Below are positions 16,371 through 24,003 of a stretch of 57,621 bases of DNA, piece by piece. How positions within the stretch are numbered: position 1 is the first letter of the stretch; the number at the start of each line of letters is the position of its first letter. The stretch comes from Cellulomonas sp. Leaf334 (lineage in GTDB: Bacteria > Actinomycetota > Actinomycetes > Actinomycetales > Cellulomonadaceae), in assembly GCF_001424195.1 (NCBI RefSeq), contig NZ_LMOO01000011.1, positions 229 to 57,849 on the forward strand, read 5' to 3'. Under the pieces are notes generated by a model. The model did not search any database. It saw nothing but the letters and a program-made list of their open reading frames with translations, and was not told where the DNA came from. The translations under genes were made by a program, and so were the position numbers.

Positions 16371-16871
16371 ATGGGTCGACTGGCCATCCTCGCCCTGAGG
16401 GCGGTGATCGTGCTGATGTTCGCCGGCCTGCTGGCGGTGCAGATCATGATCATCCCCGCCATCGGCCGCGACATCGACGACGACGGCGGCCCCGAGGTCG
16501 CCCACCTGAAGTGGCCGCTCATGATCATCCTGTTCCTCGGCGTGCTGGCCGTGCAGGTGGCCGTGGCCTGCGTCTGGCGGCTGCTCACGATGGTCCGCAA
16601 GGACACCGTGTTCAGCGCGGCCGCGTTCCGGTGGGTCGACGTCATCATCGGCGCCGCGGTCACGGCCACCCTGCTCGCGGTGGTCCTGTCGTTCGTGCTG
16701 GCGCCGGGCGAGGCCGTCGCACCGGGGATCGTCCTGCTCATCGTCATCGGCGGCATGGGCACCGCGGGCATCGCCCTGCTGGTGCTCGTCCTGCGCATCC
16801 TCCTGACCAAGGCGATGGTGCTCGACTCGACCGCCACCACCCTGCGCGCCGAGCTCGACGAGGTGATCTGA
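16371..16871 (+). CDS. DUF2975-family membrane protein
   Basis: The 166-residue protein has four membrane helices (about residues 8-30, 46-70, 88-112 and 120-146) with the conserved central segment LTMVRKDTVFSAAAFRWVDV. DUF2975 proteins are nearly always followed by a small Xre-type HTH gene, as here (YoaS/YozG-type pair in Bacillus). The stop codon TGA abuts the next ATG (CTGATG). The role is unknown; such pairs may sense membrane state. Confidence 0.85.
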   Translation: MGRLAILALRAVIVLMFAGLLAVQIMIIPAIGRDIDDDGGPEVAHLKWPLMIILFLGVLAVQVAVACVWRLLTMVRKDTVFSAAAFRWVDVIIGAAVTATLLAVVLSFVLAPGEAVAPGIVLLIVIGGMGTAGIALLVLVLRILLTKAMVLDSTATTLRAELDEVI

Positions 16872-17074
16872 TGCCGATCGTCGTGGACGTCGACGTCATG
16901 CTCGCCCGCCGCAAGATGTCCGTCGGGGAGCTGGCCGACCGCGTCGGCATCACCCCCGCCAACCTCGCGGTGCTGAAGAACGGGCGCGCCAAGGCGGTCC
17001 GGTTCACCACGCTCGAGGCGCTGTGCGAGGTGCTGGAGTGCCAGCCGGGCGACCTGCTGCGCCGGGAGGCCTGA
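16871..17074 (+). CDS. YozG-like Xre-family HTH regulator
   Basis: The 67-residue protein is a single Cro/CI-type HTH: PIVVDVDVMLARRKMSVGEL, ADRVGITPANLAVLKNGRAK, then FTTLEALCEVLECQPGDLL. This is the compact form paired with DUF2975 proteins. It probably binds the palindrome at 16320-16339 and controls its own operon; that is inferred from position. The start overlaps the DUF2975 stop by one base. Confidence 0.9.
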   Translation: MPIVVDVDVMLARRKMSVGELADRVGITPANLAVLKNGRAKAVRFTTLEALCEVLECQPGDLLRREA

Positions 17075-17077
17075 CGG

Positions 17078-17605
17078 TCAGCGGGCGCCCGACGCGGCTG
17101 CGACGGCGAACAGCGCGAGGCTGCGGCCCCACGACCGCGCCTTCTCCAGCTCGTCGGGCCGGAGCCCGCTGGAGCGGCCCGTGACGGTGAACGACTCGGG
17201 CGGCACGACGAGCTCGGCGCCGGCTCGGGTGAGCCGCTTGCCGATGGTGTGTGCGGCCGACCCCGCGAGCCGGCCCGCGACTGCGGTGTCGAAGACAGCG
17301 GTGGCCTGACCGGACGCGAGCCCGACGACCTGGTCCAGCCACTCGCGCACGCCGTCCCCGCGGGACACCGTCCCCGTCCCGTCCGCTCGAGCCACGTCAC
17401 GGGTGCGCGCCGTGGACAGGCCCCGCTGGTGCGTCGGAGCGCCCACCACGAGCAGGCTCGGTCGCAGCGCGAGCGACGGTGCCCCGGCCAGGCCCACCTC
17501 GCAGACCGTCACCGGGACGCGCAGGTCGGCCAGCCCGGATGCGACGGCCTCGGCGATCGCAGCGGTGCTTCCGTACATCGACTCGAAGACGACGAGAGCG
17601 GTCAT
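17078..17605 (-). CDS. Flavodoxin-domain protein
   Basis: The 175-residue protein begins TALVVFESMYGSTAAIAEAV, the FMN phosphate loop of flavodoxins. LLVVGAPTHQRGLSTARTR follows at the second binding loop, and TAVFDTAVAGRLAGSAAHTI at the third. It probably binds FMN and carries electrons or reduces an unknown partner. ATG 17605 is chosen; the longer frame to 17764 adds a basic non-homologous stretch that would overlap the GH5 operator. It converges with the HTH gene. Confidence 0.82.
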   Translation of the reverse strand: MTALVVFESMYGSTAAIAEAVASGLADLRVPVTVCEVGLAGAPSLALRPSLLVVGAPTHQRGLSTARTRDVARADGTGTVSRGDGVREWLDQVVGLASGQATAVFDTAVAGRLAGSAAHTIGKRLTRAGAELVVPPESFTVTGRSSGLRPDELEKARSWGRSLALFAVAAASGAR

Positions 17606-17714
17606 GTGACCACGGTGTCGTGCCGGACACGATCCCGTCGCGGGCCGAAGGTCCTCCCGTCGGCCTATCCGTTTCGCCCCCTTCCTCCGAGAGCATCCGA
17701 TCCCTACACTCCGG

Positions 17715-17728
17715 TCGAAGCGCTTCGA
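17715..17728. promoter_or_regulatory. LacI-type operator TCGAAGCGCTTCGA before GH5 gene
   Basis: This is a perfect 14-bp palindrome with the central CG typical of LacI-family operators. Its core AGCGCT is the same as in the CebR/CelR box (TGGGAGCGCTCCCA) that controls actinobacterial cellulases. It lies 96 bp before the GH5 start, in the expected promoter zone. Flanks differ from the CebR box, so the regulator may be a different LacI member. Confidence 0.6.
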
Positions 17729-17823
17729 TGACGAGCGCGACGCCGGGGGCACCGACGCCCTCACGCGCTCGACGGGGAGCCGGCCGCCCCGTCGAGCGTG
17801 ACCTTGCGACGAAGGGCACGCCC

Positions 17824-19512
17824 GTGAGAAGACCCCGCTGGACCACGCTCACCGCCGTCGCGGCAGCCGCGGCGCTGTCGCTCGGCCTCGCCGGCCCGGC
17901 AGCGGCCGGCGACCGCACCCCACGGTCGGCCGAGAGGGTCGTCGCGGCGATGCAGCCCGGCTGGAACCTCGGCAACACGTTCGACGCGGTGGGGGCCGAC
18001 GAGACCGCCTGGGGCAACCCGCGCGTCACCCAGGAGCTGCTGAGCGAGGTCCGGGACAACGGCTTCCGCAGCATCCGCCTCCCCGTCACGCTCGGTCAGC
18101 ACGAGGGACCCGCACCCGACTACACGATCGCCCCCGCGGTCCTGGACCGCGTCGAGGAGGTCGTCGACTGGGCGCTCGACGAGGACCTGTCCGTCCTGCT
18201 CGACCTGCACCACGACTCGTGGATGTGGACCAACGCGATGCCGACCCGGCACGACGAGGTGCTCGCGCAGTTCACCGCGACGTGGCAGCAGCTGGCGGAG
18301 CGGTTCCGCGACCACCCCCGCACGCTGCTCTTCGAGAGCATCAACGAGCCGCAGTTCGCCGGGTCGACCGGCGAGGCGCAGGAGTACGCGCTCCTCGACG
18401 AGCTCAACGTCGCGTTCCACGAGGTCGTGCGCTCGTCGGGCGGCAGGAACGCCGACCGCGTCCTGGTGCTGCCGACGCTGCACACCGACTCGGGCCAGGC
18501 CCGGCTCGACTCCCTCGTCGCGACGTTCACCGCGCTCGACGACCCCCACCTCGCCGCGACCTTCCACTACTACGGCTACTGGCCGTTCAGCGTGAACGTC
18601 GCAGGCGGCACCCGGTTCGACGCGACCGCCCAGCAGGACGCCACGGACGCGATCGCGCGCGTGCAGACCACCCTGGTCAGCCAGGGCATCCCGGTCATCC
18701 TCGGGGAGTACGGGCTGCTCGGGTTCGACCGGCACACCGGCACCATCGAGCAGGGCGAGAAGCTGAAGTTCTTCGAGCACCTGGGCCACCAGGCACGCAC
18801 CACGGGTGTCACGACGATGCTCTGGGACAACGGCCAGCACCTCGACCGCACCGCGCTCACGTGGCGGGACCCGGAGCTGTTCGCGCAGATCTCCTCGAGC
18901 TGGAAGAAGCGCTCCGGCACCGCCTCGACCGACCAGGTGTTCGTCCGGCCCGGAGCCGTGGCGGACCAGACGGTCACGCTCAACCTGAACGGCACGAGGT
19001 TCAAGGACCTGTCGCTGGGCAAGAAGAAGCTGAAGCAGGGCAAGGACTACACCCTCTCCGGCAGCACCCTGACCCTGCCCGCGGCGCTCCTGGCACGCCT
19101 GTCAGGCAGCGGCGTCCACGGGACGAGCGCCGAGCTGGTGGCGCGGTTCTCGCACGGCGTCCCGTGGTCGATCGAGATCGTCATCGCGGACACCCCGGTG
19201 CTCTCCGACGCGACGGGCACGACCGACGCGTTCGCCGTCCCGACCGACTTCCGCGGCGACCGTCTGGCCACCATGGAGGCCCGCTACCTCGACGGGTCCA
19301 ACGCCGGACCGCACGGCTGGACGTCGTTCAAGGAGTTCGACGTGACCTTCGCACCGGACGCCTCAGGTAGCACGATCCTGCTCCGGCCTGCGTTCTTCGC
19401 GGAGGTCACCGACGGCTCCCCCGTGGTCCTGACGTTCCACTTCTGGAGCGGCGAGACGGTCACGTACACCGTGGTCAGGAACGGGAACGAGGTCACCGGC
19501 ACCGTCGGCTGA
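17824..19512 (+). CDS. Secreted GH5 endoglucanase with X2/Ig and CBM46-like domains
   Basis: The precursor has 562 residues. Residues 1-28 form a signal peptide ending PAAAG. The GH5 domain (about 36-360) has MQPGWNLGNTFDA, the acid/base E175 in ESINEPQF, HYYGYWPF and the nucleophile E295 in VILGEYGLLGFD. Next is a CBM_X2/Ig-like domain (about 370-456: ADQTVTLNLNGTRFKDLSLG and GKDYTLSGSTLTLPAAL), then a C-terminal CBM46-like module (about 460-562). This GH5_4-Ig-CBM46 order is known from Bacillus halodurans Cel5B, which attacks beta-glucan and xyloglucan. The GTG start is supported by GAAGGG seven bases before it; the longer in-frame ATG would place a basic leader before the signal peptide. 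Confidence 0.9.
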   Translation: MRRPRWTTLTAVAAAAALSLGLAGPAAAGDRTPRSAERVVAAMQPGWNLGNTFDAVGADETAWGNPRVTQELLSEVRDNGFRSIRLPVTLGQHEGPAPDYTIAPAVLDRVEEVVDWALDEDLSVLLDLHHDSWMWTNAMPTRHDEVLAQFTATWQQLAERFRDHPRTLLFESINEPQFAGSTGEAQEYALLDELNVAFHEVVRSSGGRNADRVLVLPTLHTDSGQARLDSLVATFTALDDPHLAATFHYYGYWPFSVNVAGGTRFDATAQQDATDAIARVQTTLVSQGIPVILGEYGLLGFDRHTGTIEQGEKLKFFEHLGHQARTTGVTTMLWDNGQHLDRTALTWRDPELFAQISSSWKKRSGTASTDQVFVRPGAVADQTVTLNLNGTRFKDLSLGKKKLKQGKDYTLSGSTLTLPAALLARLSGSGVHGTSAELVARFSHGVPWSIEIVIADTPVLSDATGTTDAFAVPTDFRGDRLATMEARYLDGSNAGPHGWTSFKEFDVTFAPDASGSTILLRPAFFAEVTDGSPVVLTFHFWSGETVTYTVVRNGNEVTGTVG

Positions 19513-19520
19513 CTTTCCTG

Positions 19521-19558
19521 GCGGCCCGGTACGGGGCCCACGCCCCGCACCGGGCCGC
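19521..19558 (+). terminator. Terminator after GH5 gene
   Basis: A perfect 10-bp outer stem (GCGGCCCGGT with ACCGGGCCGC) and a 6-bp inner stem (CGGGGC with GCCCCG) close on CCAC, eight bases after the stop codon. No U-tract is present. Confidence 0.75.
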
Positions 19559-19590
19559 CGAGTACGGCCCGGTTCGGACCACCCGTCATT

Positions 19591-19604
19591 CCGATACTTT
19601 CGAA
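19591..19604. promoter_or_regulatory. Xylanase-repressor-like box 1 (CCGATACTTTCGAA)
   Basis: The core CGATACTTTCG differs by one base from CGAAACTTTCG, the inverted-repeat box known in Streptomyces xylanase promoters (XlnR/BxlR type). It lies 173 bp before the xylanase start. Its exact reverse complement recurs at 19780-19793. Confidence 0.6.
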
Positions 19605-19671
19605 TCCTAATCCTAAACGGTTCGCTCCTGCGCCCAGGTGTTCCCGGCGCACGAGCAGCGCTGCACACTAA

Positions 19672-19691
19672 CGTCGATAACGTTATCGACG
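19672..19691. promoter_or_regulatory. 20-bp palindrome CGTCGATAAC-GTTATCGACG
   Basis: A perfect 20-bp palindrome with a central CG, the form of a LacI-family operator, lies 86 bp before the xylanase start. It differs in sequence from the GH5 operator at 17715, so it may bind a separate repressor. Confidence 0.65.
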
Positions 19692-19776
19692 CCGCGCTCG
19701 CGCCTGTGCGTCGGTACGGCGTCGGGCGCCCTCCGAGGGCTCCCCACGCAGCTCCCCACGCACAAAGGAGTGCACG

Positions 19777-21723
19777 ATGTTCGAAAGTATCGGTCACACG
19801 CGCGGTACGCCATCCAGGCGGCGGCCGTTCCGCGCCCTGATGGCGTTCGTCGCAGCCGGCGCCATGGTCGCCGTCGGCCTTGCCGTCGCCACCCCCGCCA
19901 GCGCCATCTCCACCAACGGGACCGGCACCAACAACGGGTACTTCTACTCGTTCTGGACCGACAGCCAGGGCACCGTCTCCATGGAGATGGGCTCCGGCGG
20001 GCAGTACTCCACGCAGTGGAGCAACACCGGCAACTTCGTGGCGGGCAAGGGCTGGCAGACCGGCGGGCGCAAGACCGTCAACTACTCCGGCAGCTTCAAC
20101 CCGAGCGGAAACGCCTACCTGACCCTCTACGGGTGGACCACCAGCCCGCTCATCGAGTACTACATCGTCGACAACTGGGGCACGTACCGGCCCACCGGGA
20201 CGCACATGGGCACCGTGACCAGCGACGGTGGCACGTACGACATCTACCGCACCCAGCGCGTCAACCAGCCCTCCATCGAGGGTGACCGCTCGACGTTCTA
20301 CCAGTACTGGAGCGTGCGGCAGTCGAAGAAGACCGGCGGCACCATCACCTCCGGCAACCACTTCGACGCGTGGGCCTCCAAGGGCATGAACCTCGGAAAC
20401 CACAACTACATGATCATGGCCACCGAGGGCTACCAGAGCAGCGGGAACTCGAACATCACCGTGAGCGAGGGCTCCGGCGGTGGTGGAGGTGGTGGTGGTG
20501 GCACGACGACACCGCCTCCCAGCTCCGGCGGGTGCAGCATCACCGCGACGCGCGCCGACGAGTGGTCCGACCGGTTCAACGTGAACTACACCGTCAGCGG
20601 CGCCACCTCCTGGACCGCCACCCTCAACCTCAACGGCAGCCAGACCGTCCAGAACAGCTGGAACGCGAACGTCTCCGGACGGACCGTGACCTCGACCGGG
20701 TCGAACACGTTCGGCGTCACCATCATGAAGAACGGCAACAACACGACGCCGTCGGCCACCTGCGGGACTTCCGGGGGCGGGGGCTCGACGCCCACGCCGA
20801 CCCCCACGACGACGACACCCCCACCCTCGTCGAGCTGCTCGGCGGGCTACGTCGGCCTGACGTTCGACGACGGACCGAACACGGGAACCACGAACCAGCT
20901 CATCTCCACGCTGCGCAACGCGGGCGCCACCGCGACCGTGTTCCCCACCGGCTCCAACGCCCAGTCGAACGCGTCGCTCATGCAGGCCTACAAGAACGCC
21001 GGCCTGCAGATCGGCAACCACAGCTGGGACCACCCGCACCTGGTGAACATGAGCCAGTCGGACATCCAGTCCCAGCTCTCGCGCACCCAGACCGCCATCC
21101 AGCAGACCGCCGGGGTCACCCCGACGCTCTTCCGGCCGCCGTACGGCGAGACCAACCAGACCCTCAAGAACGTCGAGTCCTCGCTCGGCCTCCGCGAGGT
21201 CCTCTGGGACGTCGACTCCAACGACTGGAACAACGCCAGCGCCGACGCCATCAGGCAGGCGGCTGCCCGCCTGACCAACGGCCAGATCATCCTCATGCAC
21301 GACTGGCCGGCGGCGACGCAGCAGGCACTGCCGAACATCCTGAACGACCTCAAGTCGCGCAACCTGTGCACGGGGCACATCTCGAGCAGCACCGGCCGCG
21401 CGGTGGCACCGTCCAGCGCGGGAGGTGGCGGGGGGACGACGAACCCGCCGCCCTCGGGCGGGTCGTGCACGGTCAGCGTCTCGCGCGGTGACGAGTGGTC
21501 CGACCGGTTCAACGTGACCTACACCGTCAGCGGCACCAGCAGCTGGGTGGTCACCCTGAACCTGTCCGGCAGCCAGAGCGTCCAGAACAGCTGGAACGCG
21601 ACGCTCAGCGGCAGCGGCTCCACCCGGCAGGCCAGACCGAACGGCGCCGGCAACAGCTTCGGCGTCACGATCATGAAGAACGGCAGCACGACGACGCCGA
21701 GCGCCAGCTGCGCAACAGGCTGA
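19777..21723 (+). CDS. xyn11A: Bifunctional GH11 xylanase / NodB acetylxylan esterase with two CBM2b
   Basis: The precursor has 648 residues. Signal peptide to about residue 43. GH11 domain (about 45-231) has nucleophile E127 in LIEYYIVDNWG and acid/base E217 in IMATEGYQSS. After a Gly/Thr/Pro linker comes CBM2b-1 (about 253-329), then a CE4 NodB domain (about 354-545) with TFDDGP (D364, D365), HSWDHPH (H415, H419), RPPYGE and LMHDW. A second linker and CBM2b-2 (about 563-646) follow. This is the same order and nearly the same length as C. fimi Xyn11A/XynD, a xylan-binding enzyme that both cleaves and deacetylates xylan. The two CBMs share DEWSDRFNV and MKNG motifs and arose by duplication. 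AAAGGAG precedes the ATG. Confidence 0.95.
   Translation: MFESIGHTRGTPSRRRPFRALMAFVAAGAMVAVGLAVATPASAISTNGTGTNNGYFYSFWTDSQGTVSMEMGSGGQYSTQWSNTGNFVAGKGWQTGGRKTVNYSGSFNPSGNAYLTLYGWTTSPLIEYYIVDNWGTYRPTGTHMGTVTSDGGTYDIYRTQRVNQPSIEGDRSTFYQYWSVRQSKKTGGTITSGNHFDAWASKGMNLGNHNYMIMATEGYQSSGNSNITVSEGSGGGGGGGGGTTTPPPSSGGCSITATRADEWSDRFNVNYTVSGATSWTATLNLNGSQTVQNSWNANVSGRTVTSTGSNTFGVTIMKNGNNTTPSATCGTSGGGGSTPTPTPTTTTPPPSSSCSAGYVGLTFDDGPNTGTTNQLISTLRNAGATATVFPTGSNAQSNASLMQAYKNAGLQIGNHSWDHPHLVNMSQSDIQSQLSRTQTAIQQTAGVTPTLFRPPYGETNQTLKNVESSLGLREVLWDVDSNDWNNASADAIRQAAARLTNGQIILMHDWPAATQQALPNILNDLKSRNLCTGHISSSTGRAVAPSSAGGGGGTTNPPPSGGSCTVSVSRGDEWSDRFNVTYTVSGTSSWVVTLNLSGSQSVQNSWNATLSGSGSTRQARPNGAGNSFGVTIMKNGSTTTPSASCATG
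19780..19793. promoter_or_regulatory. Xylanase-repressor-like box 2, inside codons 2-6
   Basis: TTCGAAAGTATCGG is the exact reverse complement of box 1 at 19591-19604 and begins at the second codon of the xylanase gene. A repressor bound here would block early elongation, and two bound boxes about 190 bp apart could loop. The coding sequence FESIG is therefore set by the box rather than by signal-peptide needs; this is inference. Confidence 0.6.
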
Positions 21724-21768
21724 CGGCGGCGGTCCGGGCCGGTCCGGTCCGGTCCGGGCCGGGCCGCT

Positions 21769-21834
21769 GAGAACGGCTGCTCCCCGCGAGAACGTCACCG
21801 TGAAGTGACGCCCTCGCGGGGAGCTGCCGTTCTC
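21769..21834. terminator. Bidirectional terminator between xylanase and GlsB-like gene
   Basis: A 22-bp stem (GAGAACGGC, T, GCTCCCCGCGAG with its complement, one T-T mismatch) encloses a second small stem CGTCAC/GTGACG. It ends four bases before the stop codon of the convergent membrane gene, so it can serve both strands. The stretch just before it is repeats of GGTCCGGGCC. Confidence 0.8.
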
Positions 21835-21837
21835 GCG

Positions 21838-22098
21838 TCAGGCCTTGGAGCGGCCGCCCGCGAAGCGCCAGATCGCGGTGACGATGATGGCGCCGACGAT
21901 CGAGCCGATGATGCCGCTGGGGCGCAGCTCGAGGCCGTCGCCGTTGATGAGGCTGGCCAGCAGGCCACCGACGAAGGAGCCGACGAGCCCCGCGACGATC
22001 GCCATGGTCCAGTCGATGCGGCCGGACTTCCGGCCGAGGATCAGCTGGGCGAGCGCACCGATGAGCATGCCGAAGAGGATCAGACCGAGGATGAGCAT
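21838..22098 (-). CDS. GlsB/YeaQ/YmgE-family small membrane protein
   Basis: The 86-residue protein has three hydrophobic helices with the family pattern LILGRKSGRIDWTMAIVAGL, then GSFVGGLLASL and SGIIGSIVGAIIVTAIWRF. The family (transglycosylase-associated, PF04226) consists of stress-induced inner-membrane proteins of unknown mechanism. It is a single gene bounded by the bidirectional terminator. Confidence 0.88.
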   Translation of the reverse strand: MLILGLILFGMLIGALAQLILGRKSGRIDWTMAIVAGLVGSFVGGLLASLINGDGLELRPSGIIGSIVGAIIVTAIWRFAGGRSKA

Positions 22099-22207
22099 GC
22101 GCTGAGAGTAGGGCCCCGCGGACTTTTCGGGCAGCCCCGGCCCGTGGGCGCGTCGCGGGCCGACGCCAGGAACGGGCGTGGCGGGACGACCGGCGACGCG
22201 GCTGGCC

Positions 22208-22978
22208 CTACGGCGACCCGTCGACCAGCACCGCGACGCCGTCGAGCAGCCGGACCAGGCCGAACTCGAACGCCTTGCGGGGGTCGTACGCCGCCTGCTG
22301 CGCCTCGCCGGCGACGGGTCCGACGCGGGTGACCGTGGGGAACCGCTCCGGGTCGAAGACGCGGTCGAGGATCGGGGCGGTCGCCTCCCACCACTCGGTC
22401 TCGGTGATGCCCGTGGCCTCCTCGGCGGCGACCTGGTCGACCACCCCGCGCGCGGTCCCGGCGACGAACCCCTCGATCAGGGTGAACACGGCGTCCATCG
22501 CGACCTCGTCGAGGCCGGTGCCGTCGACCGCCTGGAGCCCGAGCTCGTACTTGGTGAGCACGCCGGGGCCGAGCGGCGGGCGGCCCGACGCGGCGACGTG
22601 CAGCAACCAGGGATGCCGCTCGTACTGCGACCAGCTCGCGCGGGCGACCGCCTCGAGCCGGGCGCGCCAGTGGTCGGCCACCGGGGAGTACAGCGACGGG
22701 AACTCACCGAGCGCGCTGTCGACCATGAGGTCGAGCAGCTCGGCCTTCGCCGGGACGTAGGTGTAGAGGGTCATCGCTCCGACGCCGAGGTCGGCGGCGA
22801 GGCGACGCATCGACAGCGCGCCGAGCCCTTCGGCGTCCGCCAGCGCGATCGCGGTGTCGACGACGCGGTCGACGGACAGCCCCGCCTCGGCGCCCCGGCC
22901 GCGCGGGGAGGGCTCCACCAGGCGCCACAGCAGGGACAGGCTGCGGGCCGGGTCGCCGGTGCCGGTGATCTCCGTCAT
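22208..22978 (-). CDS. TetR-family repressor (TetR_C_1 type) of the Drr-like operon
   Basis: The 256-residue protein has an HTH at about residues 35-80 (LSVDRVVDTAIALADAEGLG, then ALSMRRLAADLGVGAMTLYT and YVPAKAELL). A C-terminal ligand domain of the tetracycline-repressor type has WRARLEAVARASWSQYERHP and FTLIEGFVAGTARG. ATG 22978 is chosen: GGAGG lies nine bases upstream, whereas ATG 22987 touches it. It is divergent from the DrrA/DrrB/UvrA-like operon, and a 17-bp operator lies between them. It probably represses the operon until a DNA-binding drug is sensed. Confidence 0.9.
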   Translation of the reverse strand: MTEITGTGDPARSLSLLWRLVEPSPRGRGAEAGLSVDRVVDTAIALADAEGLGALSMRRLAADLGVGAMTLYTYVPAKAELLDLMVDSALGEFPSLYSPVADHWRARLEAVARASWSQYERHPWLLHVAASGRPPLGPGVLTKYELGLQAVDGTGLDEVAMDAVFTLIEGFVAGTARGVVDQVAAEEATGITETEWWEATAPILDRVFDPERFPTVTRVGPVAGEAQQAAYDPRKAFEFGLVRLLDGVAVLVDGSP

Positions 22979-23029
22979 GACGCTCATCCTCCCCCGTCGG
23001 GAACAACCGGGTGACCCTCTGCGTTCCTT

Positions 23030-23046
23030 GTCGTACACTGTACGAC
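23030..23046. promoter_or_regulatory. TetR operator GTCGTACA-C-TGTACGAC
   Basis: A perfect 8-bp inverted repeat around one base lies 18 bp before the DrrA-like gene and 51 bp before the tetR start. The TCGTACA-N-TGTACGA form is typical of TetR-family sites, and it is placed to control both genes. Confidence 0.75.
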
Positions 23047-23064
23047 TAGCCCTCGGGAGGACGC

Positions 23065-24003
23065 ATGGCGATCAGGACGACAGGACTCACGCGCAGGTAC
23101 GGCGAGACCACGGTTCTCGACGGTCTCGACCTCACGGTCGACGCCGGGACGGTGCACGGGCTGCTCGGCCCCAACGGCGCCGGCAAGACGACCACGGTCC
23201 GGATCCTCTCCACGCTCCTGGACCCGCACGGCGGCACCGCGACCGTCGCCGGGTACGACGTGGTCCGCCAGGCCGCGCAGGTGCGTCGGCACGTCGGGCT
23301 CGTCGGGCAGCACGCGGCCGTCGACGAGATCCTGGGCGGCCGGGACAACCTGGTGATGTTCGGCCGCCTGTCCCACCTGGGCACCCGGCAGGCCCGACGG
23401 CGGGCCGACGCGCTGCTGGAGCAGTTCGACCTCGTCGACGCCGCCGAGCGCCCCGTCTCCACCTACTCCGGCGGGATGCGGCGTCGGCTCGACCTCGCGG
23501 CCGGCCTGGTCCTGGACCCGACCGTGCTGCTGCTCGACGAGCCGACCACGGGCCTCGACCCCAGCGGGCGCCGCGAGGTGTGGCAGTCGGTCCGGGCCCT
23601 CGTCGCCGGCGGCACCGCGGTGCTGCTCACCACGCAGTACCTGGAGGAGGTCGACCAGCTCGCGTCGCAGGTGACCGTGCTGAACCACGGCCGCGTCGCC
23701 GCGGAGGGCACGCCCGACGCGCTCAAGGCGTCCATCGGGCAGGACCGGCTCGACGTCGTCGTCCGCGACGAGGCCGACCTGCCTTCGGCGCACTCCGCAC
23801 TCCGGGCCGTCGCACAGGACGCCGAGACGGACCTCGACGGCCGTCGCGTCACCGCGACGGTCACCGACCGCATGGCCGCGCTCACGTACGTGGTCCGGAC
23901 GCTCGACGACGCGGGGATCGTCGTCGACGACGTGATCCTGCGCCGTCCGACGCTCGACGAAGTGTTCCTGCACCTGACCGGCTCGACGAAGGAGGCCTCA
24001 TGA
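23065..24003 (+). CDS. DrrA-like drug-exporter ATPase
   Basis: The 312-residue protein has Walker A GPNGAGKTTTVR, signature TYSGGMRRRLDLAAG, Walker B VLLLDEPTTGLDPSGR and switch His replaced by Gln in TTQYLEE, as in DrrA. The C-terminal LRRPTLDEVFLHLTG motif is diagnostic of the DrrA (daunorubicin-resistance) group. It energises export of a hydrophobic drug with the next gene. A GGGAGG ribosome site precedes the ATG, and the 3' end overlaps the permease by four bases. Confidence 0.92.
   Translation: MAIRTTGLTRRYGETTVLDGLDLTVDAGTVHGLLGPNGAGKTTTVRILSTLLDPHGGTATVAGYDVVRQAAQVRRHVGLVGQHAAVDEILGGRDNLVMFGRLSHLGTRQARRRADALLEQFDLVDAAERPVSTYSGGMRRRLDLAAGLVLDPTVLLLDEPTTGLDPSGRREVWQSVRALVAGGTAVLLTTQYLEEVDQLASQVTVLNHGRVAAEGTPDALKASIGQDRLDVVVRDEADLPSAHSALRAVAQDAETDLDGRRVTATVTDRMAALTYVVRTLDDAGIVVDDVILRRPTLDEVFLHLTGSTKEAS

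Noticed and set aside
20553..21720. Two nearly identical DNA stretches in the xylanase gene that might mark a mobile element
   Set aside because: They encode the two CBM2b copies; a domain duplication known from the C. fimi enzyme explains them.
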